The position numbers were made by a program, and so were the translations under genes. Positions 1 through 7,936 of a stretch of 64,000 nucleotides of DNA are shown here, piece after piece. Numbering within the stretch: position 1 is the stretch's first letter; each line of letters opens with the position of its first letter. The stretch covers positions 1 to 64,000 of the forward strand of contig NZ_JABFHG010000009.1 of NCBI RefSeq assembly GCF_013112485.1, read 5' to 3'. Under the pieces are notes generated by a model, which ran no database searches, had not been told where the DNA came from, and worked only from the letters and a program-made list of their open reading frames with translations. Source of the stretch: Roseicella sp. DB1501 (GTDB taxonomy: Bacteria > Pseudomonadota > Alphaproteobacteria > Acetobacterales > Acetobacteraceae).

Positions 1-111
1 GCCGAGCGCACCATCGACGCCCTCTGGGACGCCCTCGCGTCACTCCTCAGCGCCTTCACGCCAACCGAATGCGCCAACTACTTCGCCGCCGCAGGCTATG
101 AACCGAATTAA
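1..111 (+). CDS. IS630-family transposase, C-terminal end (cut by window edge)
   Basis: Frame 1 is open from the window edge to a TAA at 109-111 and encodes 36 residues. They include TIDALWDALASLLSAF and end CANYFAAAGYEPN, which matches the tail of IS630-family DDE transposases as I know them. The element's right end probably lies just after the stop, within about 20 bases. Only 27 bases separate it from the IS66 tnpA start, so this copy appears to have landed in the 5' leader of the IS66 element. That nesting is inferred. Confidence 0.7.
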   Translation, partial: AERTIDALWDALASLLSAFTPTECANYFAAAGYEPN

Positions 112-138
112 GGCAGACGCGCTCTAGGGGTAAGGTCG

Positions 139-564
139 TTGCCGGACGGTCGGTTGGGCGAGGTGATCAGCGTGGTGGCGCGGCGTCGGCGCTGGACGCC
201 CGAGCAGAAGCTGGCGCTGGTGGAAGAGGTGTCGCGGCCCGGTGTTTCGGTCGCGGCGGTGGCCGACCGGCATGGCATGAGTCGAAGCCTTCTGTTCGAA
301 TGGCGGCGCCAGGTGCGCGAGGGAGTGATGCCGGGCGTGGTGCGCGCCGAGGCGGCCCCGGCGCTGGTGCCGGTCCGTCTTGTGGACGACGCGCCACAGA
401 AGGAGGCGCCGCGCCCGCCACCGTTGGCGCACGGGTCTGCCGAGCGACCGAGCAAGTCGGCGGCAATGGTGGAGGTGGTGCTGTCGAACGGCCGGGTGCT
501 GCGAGTATCAGAGGCGATCCGGCCAGAGGTATTGGGGCGGCTGGCGGCGGCGCTGGAGGCTTGA
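139..564 (+). CDS. tnpA: IS66 family accessory protein TnpA
   Basis: Small accessory protein of 141 aa, the usual size for IS66 TnpA. The N-terminal half is a helix-turn-helix of the transposase-8/IS3 type: RRRRWTPEQKLALVEE followed by SVAAVADRHGMSRSLLFEWRR (residues about 13-57). It probably helps the TnpC transposase bind element ends. The start is a TTG at 139 because no ATG precedes the conserved helix. Its TGA overlaps the tnpB ATG (TGATG at 562-566), which implies translational coupling. Confidence 0.85.
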   Translation: MPDGRLGEVISVVARRRRWTPEQKLALVEEVSRPGVSVAAVADRHGMSRSLLFEWRRQVREGVMPGVVRAEAAPALVPVRLVDDAPQKEAPRPPPLAHGSAERPSKSAAMVEVVLSNGRVLRVSEAIRPEVLGRLAAALEA

Positions 565-914
565 TGCTGGCGCTGCATGCTGGGGTGCGTGTGCACCTTG
601 CGCTCGGCACGACGGACATGCGCAAGGGGTTCGACGGCTTGGCGGCGCAGGTGCAGACGGTGCTGAAGGCTGACCCGTTCTCCGGCCACCTGTTCCTGTT
701 TCGCGGCAAGCGCGGCGACCTGCTGAAGGCGCTCTGGTGGGATGGCCAGGGCCTGGTGCTGCTGGCCAAGCGCCTTGAGAAGGGCCGGTTCATCTGGCCG
801 ACGATCGCGCGCGAGGGTGCGGTGACGCTGACGACGGCGCAGCTGGCGATGCTGCTGGAAGGCCTGGACTGGCGCACGCCGACGCCGAGCTGGAAACCCG
901 AGGTCGCGGTATAG
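564..914 (+). CDS. tnpB: IS66 family accessory protein TnpB
   Basis: Protein of 116 aa with the IS66 Orf2/TnpB signature: LALGTTDMRKGFDGLAAQV near the N-terminus, then GHLFLFRGKRGDLLKALWWD and EKGRFIWP. Length and order match intact IS66 elements. The ATG at 564 overlaps the tnpA stop. A longer reading frame extends upstream from 300, but it overlaps tnpA and carries no conserved sequence. The role of TnpB is not settled; the family is needed for full IS66 transposition. Confidence 0.88.
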   Translation: MLALHAGVRVHLALGTTDMRKGFDGLAAQVQTVLKADPFSGHLFLFRGKRGDLLKALWWDGQGLVLLAKRLEKGRFIWPTIAREGAVTLTTAQLAMLLEGLDWRTPTPSWKPEVAV

Positions 915-978
915 GCCCTTGCGCCGACGCGGCGGTGTCTGGGACGATTCCAGGGTGACGCCGCATCCCGACAGTACA

Positions 979-2556
979 ATGCCGGAAGATCCCGCCGCCC
1001 TGGCAGCGATGATCGCGGCGTTGCGCGAGGAGTTGGCCGGGGAGCGCGCGGCGCACCACGCTGCGGAGCTTGGCCTGCAGGCCAAGACGCTCGAGGCGGA
1101 GCGGCTGCGGGTGCAGATCGCGCGCCTCCGACATGAGCGGTTCGGGCGCTCGTCCGAACGCTTGGCGGGCGAGGTTGAGCAGCTTGAGCTGCGGTTCGAC
1201 GAGGTGCTGGCCGACATCGCCGCCACGGGCGGCGTGGAGGCGGCCGAGAACGAGGCCGCGGGTGCGGGCGCGGGCGCGGTGGTGCCGGAGAAGGCGCGGC
1301 GCCGCGGCCGCAAGCCGCTGCCTGACGGCCTGCCACGGCGCGACGTCGAGCACCTGCCCGCTGAGGGCTGCACCTGCCGCGCCTGCGGCGGCGCGCTGCG
1401 TAAGGTGGGCGAGAGCGTCACTGAGGTCCTGGAGTACCGCCCCGGCAGGTTCGAGGTGGTGCGCCATGTCCGGCCCGCGTTCTCCTGCCGGGCCTGCGAG
1501 GCAATGACGCAGGCGCCGATGCCCTCGCTGCCGATCGAGCGTGGCAGGCCAGGTCCTGGGCTGCTGGCGCATGTGCTGGTCTCGAAGTACTGCGACCACC
1601 TGCCCCCCTACCGCCAGTCGGAGATCTACGCCCGCGACGGGCTGGACCTGCCGCGCGGGCTGCTGGCGGGCTGGGTCGGCAGATCGGCTGCGCTGGCCGA
1701 GCCGATGGCGGCGTTCATCGGGCGCCACGCCCTGGCAGGGCCGCGGGTCCATGCGGATGACACGCCGATGCCGATGCTCTCGCCGGGCCGCGGCAGGACT
1801 CAGGCGGCACGGTTCTGGGCCTATCTCCGCGACGATCGACCATTCGGCGGGACCGACCCACCCGCGGTGCTCTACGAGTTCACGCCCGATCGGAAGGGCG
1901 AGCACCCGCAGCGGCGCCTGCGCGACTTCCGGGGCATCCTGCAGGCCGACGCCTATTCCGGGTTCAACGCGCTCTACGAGGGCGGCCGCGTGGTCGAGGC
2001 GGCGTGCTGGACGCACGCGCGGCGCTACTTCCACGACGAGTTGCTGGCGAACGGCAGCCCGCTGGCGCGCGAGGCGATCGAGCGCATGGGGCCGCTGTTC
2101 GCCATCGAGGCCGAGATTCATGGCCAGCCGCCGGAGGTGCGCCTCGCGGCCCGCCAGGCCCGCTCGGCGCCGATCATGGCCGAACTGCACGCCTGGCTGG
2201 AGGCGACGCTGCGGCGGATCTCCGGCAAGTCCGACCTGGCCAAGGCTATCCGCTATACGCTGGCGCAGTGGACCGCACTGACCCTGGTCCTGCGCGACGG
2301 CCGCGCCTGCCTCAGCAACAACGCTGCGGAGCGGCAGATGCGCCCGCTCGCCCTCGGCCGGAAGAACTACCTGTTCGCCGGGTCACTGGAGGGCGGCAGG
2401 CGCGCCGCGATCATCTACACCCTCGTCGGCACCGCCGAGCTGAACGACTGGGATCCGCAGGCCTACCTGCGCGTACTGCTCGACCACATCGCCGACCACC
2501 CCATCAACCGCATCGGTGATCTCGCTCCCTGGCACCTGCGGCCCAACACGATCTGA
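979..2556 (+). CDS. tnpC: IS66 family transposase TnpC
   Basis: The DDE transposase of the element, 525 aa from the ATG at 979 (a TTG at 919 would add 20 residues). Domains in order: N-terminal coiled coil (EELAGERAAHHAAELGL, LEAERLRVQIARLRHERFG), a zinc finger with paired cysteines (CTCRACGG and FSCRACEAM), then the IS66 catalytic core with VHADDTPMPML, LQADAYSGFNALYEGG and a C-terminal NNAAERQMRPLALGRKNYLF block that carries the catalytic Glu. No frameshift is visible, so the element may still make active transposase. Confidence 0.9.
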   Translation: MPEDPAALAAMIAALREELAGERAAHHAAELGLQAKTLEAERLRVQIARLRHERFGRSSERLAGEVEQLELRFDEVLADIAATGGVEAAENEAAGAGAGAVVPEKARRRGRKPLPDGLPRRDVEHLPAEGCTCRACGGALRKVGESVTEVLEYRPGRFEVVRHVRPAFSCRACEAMTQAPMPSLPIERGRPGPGLLAHVLVSKYCDHLPPYRQSEIYARDGLDLPRGLLAGWVGRSAALAEPMAAFIGRHALAGPRVHADDTPMPMLSPGRGRTQAARFWAYLRDDRPFGGTDPPAVLYEFTPDRKGEHPQRRLRDFRGILQADAYSGFNALYEGGRVVEAACWTHARRYFHDELLANGSPLAREAIERMGPLFAIEAEIHGQPPEVRLAARQARSAPIMAELHAWLEATLRRISGKSDLAKAIRYTLAQWTALTLVLRDGRACLSNNAAERQMRPLALGRKNYLFAGSLEGGRRAAIIYTLVGTAELNDWDPQAYLRVLLDHIADHPINRIGDLAPWHLRPNTI

Positions 2557-2596
2557 GCCGCGTCAAGCCGCCACAACCGCAGCCGTCGGTGAACGC

Positions 2597-2850
2597 TTAC
2601 TTGGCATCGTGGGTTTCGCCCGGAGTGATCAGCAGGCCGAGCGGCCAGCCGTCCGCGTTGGTGTCGGCATGGAGCTTGGTCGTGAAGCCACCACGCGAAC
2701 GGCTAAGACCCTGGCGATGAGCCCCCCTTTTGCGCCAGCCGCGCACTGATGCGTGCGGACCGTGGTGCTGTCGATCATCTGCAACGTGGCAGCATCCGGA
2801 TCGGCCTCGGCCAGCGCGGTCAGTATCACTTCCCAGATGCCAGACAGCGT
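2597..2850 (-). pseudogene. IS5-family transposase remnant, frameshifted and truncated
   Basis: Read on the minus strand, the first frame contains LQMIDSTTVRTHQCAAGAKGG. The sequence then continues one frame over as SRSRGGFTTKLHADTNADG and LGLLITPGETHDAK. Together these form the central DDE region of IS5-type transposases. The frame change falls at an A4-G6 run near 2718-2727. Some IS5 subgroups use a programmed frameshift at such runs, but here the gene also lacks both ends: IS66 interrupts it at 2600, and IS701-type coding sequence starts at about 2850. I call it dead. Confidence 0.75.
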
Positions 2851-3639
2851 CCGCCGCCACGGCAGGTCGGCCAGCACCGCCTCGGCCTCCCGGGGCTCCT
2901 GGTCCGGCACCGGGCGCCGCCTGCGACCTGTGGGTGGGACCAGCCGGACATCGGCGGCATAGACCTTCTGGTTGCGCGGGATGCCCACCGCCCAGGTCAG
3001 GCCACGCTTGCTCAGCTCTCGGCGGAAGGCGGCACTCGCCCCGTAGCCGGCATCGGCCAGCACGACGCCGAAGCGCACGCCGGCGGCGATGAGCCGGTCC
3101 AACGCGGCCAGCGCGATCTCGCCCTTGGCTCGGGCCACCACCTCACCCGCCGGCACGCCAGCCGCCGCGCAGCGCTCGGGATCGCGGGTCCACTCCTCTG
3201 GCAGGAACAGCCGCAGCCCCACAGGGACGGGCACCTCCCGCCCGGCCAGGGTCAGCGAGACCAGCGCCTGACAGCTCGCCCGCTTGCCCACCTGGCCGCA
3301 GTACTGCCGCGCCACGCCCACCGAGAGCGTGCCCTTCTTCGGCAGCGCCGTGTCATCAGATCACCAGCGCCACCGCCGGCCCACCCACCAGCCGATCCGT
3401 CTGCTCCGCCAGCACGGCGCGTCATCCCAGGCCGGGCTGGCGATGAAGTGCTGCAGCTGATCATGGCCCGACAGCTCCAGGCTGGCCACCATCGGCTGCA
3501 GGCTCTTGCGCTCGCTCGGGCCCAGCACACCGCGCAGGTACAGCGGTGCCCAGCTCCGCCGCCTCTTGTGCCCGAGCACCTCCAGAAACGGCTTCAGCTA
3601 CCAATCGAGATCGCTTCTGATGCCAACGGCTCCCGCCAT
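2851..3639 (-). pseudogene. IS701-family transposase remnant
   Basis: The minus strand from an ATG at 3639 reads MAGAVGIRSDLDW, then a TAG stop (3598-3600), then LKPFLEVLGHKRRRSW and YLRGVLGPSERKSLQPM. After two frame changes near 3350-3420 it continues with LPKKGTLSVGVARQYCGQ, LRLFLPEEWTRDPERC and VLADAGYGASAAFRREL. This is the IS701/DDE-5 endonuclease pattern, including the YCGQ block and the second-Asp region VLADAGYG. A nonsense codon, at least two frameshifts and loss of the C-terminus at the IS5 junction make it non-functional. Confidence 0.75.
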
Positions 3640-3711
3640 CACCACCTCTCACACCATCCGTCAGCGAGCAGATGGAGGTTGCAGGGCCTGACTCGAAGTG
3701 CCCAGGTAGTG

Positions 3712-5208
3712 CTAGGCGGCGCTGCGGGTGGCGGGGCGCCTGGTCGCCTCGGCCAGCAGCGCCGCCTCGGCCGAGGGCATGGGGCGGCCGAGCAGGTAGC
3801 CCTGCACCTCGTCGCAGCCGACGCCGGAGAGGGCGATGAGCTGCTCCTCCGTCTCCACACCCTCAGCGGTGATGCGGAGGTCGAGGCTGTGGCCGAGGCC
3901 GATGATGGATTCGATGATCGCCGCCGCCTTGCCGTCGCGCCGCAGCTCCTGCACGAAGGCGCGATCGATCTTCAGCGTGTCGAAGCGGAAGCGCCAGAGA
4001 TAGGCGAGGCTCGAATAGCCGCTGCCGAAATCGTCGAGCGCGATCTCGACGCCGAGCGCATGCAGCTGCTCGAGCGTGGTCAGCACCGCCTCGGTATGCT
4101 CGAGCAGCAGCCCCTCGGTGATCTCGAGCGTCAGCCGGCCAGGCGTTAAGCCGCTCTCGGCCAGCGCGGTGCGGACGGCATCGAGCACCTCGTCCCGGCG
4201 GAACTGCGCCGGCGAGAGATTGACCGCGACGCCGATCGGCGCCGGCCAGCGCGCCGCCTCCTGGCAGGCCTTGCGCAGCACCCAGGCCCCGACCGGCAGG
4301 ATGAGGCCCGTCTCCTCCAGCAACGGGACGAACTCCGCCGGCGAGACCACGCCACGCTCCGGATGGCTCCAGCGCAGCAGCGCCTCGAAGCCGAGGAGGC
4401 GGCGGCTGCGCAGGTCGAAGACCGGCTGGTAGTAAAGCTGGAATTCCTCGGCCGCCGCCGCCTGGCGCAGTGCGCCTTCCAGCGAATGGCGGGCACTGAG
4501 GGCGGTGTCCATCCCCGCCTCGAAGAAGCGGGCGGTGCCCTGGCCATCGGCGCGCGCACGCTCCAGGGCCATGGCGGACTGGGCGAGCAGCGCCTCCATC
4601 GCCAAGCCCGGGCCGGCGACCGCGATGCCGGCGACCGCGCCGCAGATCAGCGGCCGGCCGTCGAGCGCATAGGGGCGGGAGAGCTCATGCACCAGGCGGC
4701 CGGCGAAGCGCGCCGCCGCCTCGGGCTGCAGCCCGTCCCGCTGCAGCACGACGAATTCGGCGAGGCCGGTGCGGGCGACCATGTCCTCGCCGCGGGCGGC
4801 GGCGCGCAGGCGGCCCGCGGCCTCGCAGACCAGCGCATTGAGCCCGTCCTGCCCCAGCGTGTCGCGGATCGCGGCGAAGCCGTCCAGCTCCAGCGTGATG
4901 ACCGCGGCGGGCCGGTCGGGCTGCGCCATGGCCAGCCTCTCCGCCAGCTCGGCGCGGAGCAGCTCGGCATCGGCCAGTTCCGTGAATTGGTTGGCCGAGG
5001 GCCTGGCCACCTTGCGCGGCGCGGGCCAGGCGAGGAGCCCGGCGACGAGGAAGAGGCCGGCGGCACCGGCCAGGGCCGGGACTGGGGCACCGATGAGGCC
5101 AGCGCCGCCCAGCAGGCCGCAGGCCAGCCCCGCGACGGTGGCCGCCGCGAGGGCGCGCATGCCGTAGCGATGCCAGGCCGGCGGCGTGGAGGCGATGCTT
5201 GAGGGCAT
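3712..5208 (-). CDS. Membrane-anchored GGDEF/EAL protein with degenerate GGDEF
   Basis: Predicted cyclic-di-GMP phosphodiesterase, 498 aa from the ATG at 5208. Two hydrophobic helices (residues about 17-62) precede a GGDEF-type fold in which the signature is GLAEF (148-152), so cyclase activity is unlikely. The EAL domain is intact: GFEALLRW (273-280), NLSPAQFR, LEITEG, DDFGSGYSSLAYL, KIDRAFVQ, AEGVET and QGYLLGRPMP. A frame upstream of 5208 stays open through an AT-rich stretch but shows no conserved sequence. It faces away from the oxygenase gene at 5609. I infer that it lowers local cyclic-di-GMP, with the GGDEF remnant perhaps sensing GTP. Confidence 0.85.
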   Translation of the reverse strand: MPSSIASTPPAWHRYGMRALAAATVAGLACGLLGGAGLIGAPVPALAGAAGLFLVAGLLAWPAPRKVARPSANQFTELADAELLRAELAERLAMAQPDRPAAVITLELDGFAAIRDTLGQDGLNALVCEAAGRLRAAARGEDMVARTGLAEFVVLQRDGLQPEAAARFAGRLVHELSRPYALDGRPLICGAVAGIAVAGPGLAMEALLAQSAMALERARADGQGTARFFEAGMDTALSARHSLEGALRQAAAAEEFQLYYQPVFDLRSRRLLGFEALLRWSHPERGVVSPAEFVPLLEETGLILPVGAWVLRKACQEAARWPAPIGVAVNLSPAQFRRDEVLDAVRTALAESGLTPGRLTLEITEGLLLEHTEAVLTTLEQLHALGVEIALDDFGSGYSSLAYLWRFRFDTLKIDRAFVQELRRDGKAAAIIESIIGLGHSLDLRITAEGVETEEQLIALSGVGCDEVQGYLLGRPMPSAEAALLAEATRRPATRSAA

Positions 5209-5608
5209 GGGCGCTGTTTTCCGCACGATGGCAGCAGGGTGCGGCCCGAGTGGTTGAGAAACGCCTAGCGAGCCGCCGCCCGAATTCGCCGTGGGCGGCC
5301 CCACGCGGCCCGGGCTGGCCAAGGCGGCGGGCAAGCGCGAGCGGCTGCTGCGGAGGATTGGCCGGGCCGCAATCATTTGCTTGGTAAATTCAATTATCGC
5401 ATTGTTCTTATGGTTGCGGATTCTTATCGAAAAGTGTGGTTTCCTATTTTGAATGCAACTAATAATATATGCATTCCATTGCAATAGAAACGGAAACTTG
5501 AAGGAGGTTATCTATTCGTAACTGTATAAATTGCAGTACTAAATCTAGCTCGTGGCATGGCCGCGCAACGCGTACGTCGCCAAATCCGCAGCATGCATGG
5601 AGCTTAGA
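5209..5608. other. Divergent intergenic region with AT-rich island
   Basis: About 400 bases between divergent genes. Roughly 5375-5560 is far richer in A/T than the rest of the window, with runs such as AACTAATAATATATGCATT. It also holds a perfect Shine-Dalgarno-like AAGGAGG at 5501-5507 that is not followed by ATG, GTG or TTG at a usable distance. The region probably contains promoters for both flanking genes; I cannot assign -35/-10 boxes with confidence. Confidence 0.5.
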
Positions 5609-6550
5609 ATGGTCATCAGTGAGGCAGGGCAGAGCTCGAGTTTCGGAGCTGCGGCTCGCCTGATGCAGCGGCTGCCGTCCTATATTTCCGACATCCGCCG
5701 GCATCCGCGCTGGGCCGCCATCCTGTTGCTTGGCCGCTTCGTGCCGGCACGCGACGTGGCGCGCGGCATCGCCTCCATCACCAAGCCGGCGCGGGCCATC
5801 CCGGAAACGACCTCGGATGCGCTGTCGCGCATGAAGATCTCTGAGGCGGTGCGCGAGTTGCGGGATGCCGGCATCTGCACCGGGCTGACCTTGCCGAAGA
5901 CCACCGTGGCGGCCATCCGTGACTTCGCCGAAACCACGCCCTGCTACGGCAATCTCGACCGCCGGCAGCCCTTCCTCGCCGCCGAGCACGATGCGGCGGA
6001 GAGGCGCTATGACCGCCGCATCCTTGTCGCGCATTTCCTCGACCGGACCCTCGACTGCCCGGCGGTCCGCGAGGTGGCGCAGAACCGCTGGCTGCACTCG
6101 GTCGCCACCGGCTATTTCCGCGCCGCGCCGACCCTGCTCGACACCCGCCTCTGGTGGAGCTTCCCGACCAGCACGCCCGACCAGGCGGAGCTGGCCATCG
6201 CCTCGCAGGATGCCTTCCACTTCGATCTGGACGACTGGAAGCAGCTGAAGTTCTTCTTCTACATCACCGATGTCGGCATGGAGGCCGGCCCGCACCGCTT
6301 CGTGCGCGGCAGCCATGCGCGGCGGCCCCTCTCGCACCAGTTCTCCATGTTCGTGGGCCGCAGCGACGAGGAGATCACCAAGGTCTACGGCACCCGCGCG
6401 ATCCAGACGCTGACCGGCCCGGCGGGGTCGGGCTTCGCCGAGGATCCCTTCGGCTACCACACCGGCACGCGCGTGCAGAGCGGCCGGCGCCTCATCCTCG
6501 AAGTCTCTTACGGCATCAGCAACCTGACCATGAAGCCCGGCTCGCACTGA
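5609..6550 (+). CDS. Phytanoyl-CoA dioxygenase (PhyH)-like Fe(II)/2-oxoglutarate oxygenase
   Basis: Predicted non-heme iron oxygenase, 313 aa. The iron-binding triad is visible: the HxD motif in DAFHFDLDDWK (His and Asp about residues 204-206 from this start) and a distal His in FGYHTGTRV, followed by an Arg in SGRRLILEVSYG that would bind 2-oxoglutarate. FFFYITDVGMEAGPHRFVRGSH is typical of the PhyH family. I chose the ATG at 5609 because GGAG sits 6 bases upstream; in-frame ATGs at 5552 and 5597 have no ribosome site. The substrate is unknown and no partner genes adjoin it. Confidence 0.75.
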   Translation: MVISEAGQSSSFGAAARLMQRLPSYISDIRRHPRWAAILLLGRFVPARDVARGIASITKPARAIPETTSDALSRMKISEAVRELRDAGICTGLTLPKTTVAAIRDFAETTPCYGNLDRRQPFLAAEHDAAERRYDRRILVAHFLDRTLDCPAVREVAQNRWLHSVATGYFRAAPTLLDTRLWWSFPTSTPDQAELAIASQDAFHFDLDDWKQLKFFFYITDVGMEAGPHRFVRGSHARRPLSHQFSMFVGRSDEEITKVYGTRAIQTLTGPAGSGFAEDPFGYHTGTRVQSGRRLILEVSYGISNLTMKPGSH

Positions 6551-6859
6551 GGCGGAGGGACAAGGACCACCAGGCCGGCGGGCATCGCCGGGCGACCATC
6601 TGAGCGGAAAAGACTGCTGCGGCCAGTGGCCGGTAGGCGCCAAGCCTGCCGGCCATTGCAATTGCGGGCGTCCCGTCTGTCGGGGGGGGGAGGGAAATCG
6701 GTCCCGGGGCGCAGCGCGGCCGGGCCTATCATGGCTGCAACAGCGTCCCGCCCGCCGGGTTCGCCCGCGGGATTTGCCAAGCCCGCGAGGCTGCGACAGG
6801 CTCGCCACGGACAAGGCCGCCCGTGGCGCGGCCCAGGCAATCCCGGGGGGCGGAACACC
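6551..6859. other. Intergenic region with terminator-like hairpin
   Basis: About 310 bases between the PhyH-like gene and the first luciferase-like gene. It contains the hairpin at 6627-6655 (listed separately), a poly-G run near 6680-6688 and nothing that looks coding. The long upstream extension of the next reading frame through this stretch is compositional. Confidence 0.5.
6627..6655 (+). terminator. Stem-loop downstream of PhyH-like gene
   Basis: TGGCCGGTAGGC and GCCTGCCGGCCA can pair over 12 bases with one G-T wobble, around a 5-base loop. It lies 77 bases past the stop at 6550 and is followed by TTGCAATTG rather than a clean T run, so termination is plausible but not certain. Confidence 0.5.
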
Positions 6860-7936
6860 ATGAAGCTAGGCCTCGCACTCGGCTATTCGGGCGCGCAATT
6901 CAACTTGCCCGTCGAGCTGGTGCAGCGTGCCGAGGCGCTGGGCTACGACACGGTCTGGACCGCCGAGGCCTATGGCACCGATGCGGTGTCGCCGCTCGCC
7001 TATCTCGCCGGCAAGACGCAGCGCATCCGCCTCGGCACCGGCATCATGCAGCTTGCGGCGCGGAGCCCAGCCAATGCCGCGATGTGCGCCGCCACCGTCG
7101 ATGCGCTGGCCGGCGGCGGCCGCTTCATCGCCGGGCTCGGCGTCTCCGGGCCGCAGATCGTCGAGGGCTGGTATGGCGAGCCCTGGGGCCGGCCCTATTA
7201 CCGGCTGAAGGACTATGTGGCGATCATGCGCAAGATCTTCCGGCGCGAGGCGCCGGTGACGCATGCGGGGAGGGAGATCAGCCTGCCCTATACCGGCGAG
7301 GGCGCGCTCGGCGTCGGCAAGCCGTTGAAATCCATCCTGCACATGAATCCCGACATCCCGATCTATCTCGGCACCGGCAACGAGGCGACGGTGAAGCTGA
7401 CCGCCGAGATCGCCGATGGCTGGCTGGCGCTCGGCTTCGTCCCCGGCTCCCTGCCGGAATACCTGCCCTGGCTGGAGGAGGGCTTCCGCCGTGCCGAGGC
7501 GGCGACCGGCCGCCGCAAGAGCCGCGCCGACTTCACCATCCAGGCCTCGGTGCATGTCGAGGTCGCCGAGGATGTCGGCGCCGCGCTGCAGCGGCTGAAG
7601 CCCGAGGTCGCGCTCTATGTCGGCGGCATGGGGCATCGCGACAAGAATTTCCACAAGGACATGATGATCCGCCGCGGCTTCGGCGATGCGGCGGAGCGGG
7701 TGCAGGAGCTCTACCTCGCCGGCCGGAAGGAGGAGGCGATCGCCGCCGTGCCGGATGACTGGGTGGACCAGAAATCCCTGGTCGGCCCGCCGGTCCGCAT
7801 CCGCGAGCGCTACCGCGCCTGGGCGGAGGCCGGGGCGGATGCGCTGACCGTGCGCTCCCGCCAGCCCGAGGCGGTGGAGGTGATGGCTCAGGCGGCCGGG
7901 CTGAACGGTGCCCCTGTGGCGGAGGGCCGGGCATGA
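6860..7936 (+). CDS. Luciferase-like (LLM) F420/flavin-dependent oxidoreductase
   Basis: TIM-barrel bacterial-luciferase-family protein, 358 aa. Family hallmarks: MKLGLALGYSG at strand 1, RAEALGYDTVWTAEAYGTD, RIRLGTGIMQLAARSPANAAM, GGRFIAGLGVSGPQIVEGWYG and PIYLGTGNEATVKLTAEIADGW. The start at 6860 gives the family's standard N-terminus; the frame is open far upstream but without conserved sequence. Its stop overlaps the ATG of the next LLM gene (ATGA at 7933-7936), so these are one operon. Whether it uses FMNH2 or F420 cannot be read from the sequence. A role in oxidising an imported organic acid or organosulfur compound is inferred from the neighbouring Bug receptors. Confidence 0.85.
   Translation: MKLGLALGYSGAQFNLPVELVQRAEALGYDTVWTAEAYGTDAVSPLAYLAGKTQRIRLGTGIMQLAARSPANAAMCAATVDALAGGGRFIAGLGVSGPQIVEGWYGEPWGRPYYRLKDYVAIMRKIFRREAPVTHAGREISLPYTGEGALGVGKPLKSILHMNPDIPIYLGTGNEATVKLTAEIADGWLALGFVPGSLPEYLPWLEEGFRRAEAATGRRKSRADFTIQASVHVEVAEDVGAALQRLKPEVALYVGGMGHRDKNFHKDMMIRRGFGDAAERVQELYLAGRKEEAIAAVPDDWVDQKSLVGPPVRIRERYRAWAEAGADALTVRSRQPEAVEVMAQAAGLNGAPVAEGRA

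Larger units (their letters stand above)
112..2600 (+). mobile_element. IS66-family insertion sequence, right end visible, left end not visible
   Basis: The tnpA, tnpB and tnpC genes follow in the standard IS66 order. The right terminus ends at 2600 with GAACGCTTAC, whose reverse complement GTAAGCGTTC is the typical IS66 tip. No matching GTAAGCG tip occurs between 112 and tnpA, so the left end was probably displaced or lost when the IS630 element inserted. To the right, the IS abuts a truncated IS5-type transposase whose reading frame stops exactly at the junction, so IS66 inserted into that gene. The 8-bp target duplication cannot be checked here. Confidence 0.75.

Noticed and set aside
2629-3321. 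A single 230-aa transposase gene on the minus strand
   Set aside because: The frame fuses IS701-type sequence to IS5-type sequence and ends out of frame, so it is a chimera of two remnants and not one gene.
5501-5640. A short gene after the AAGGAGG at 5501
   Set aside because: No ATG, GTG or TTG lies at a usable distance, and the only open reading would need an ATT start and lacks any conserved sequence.
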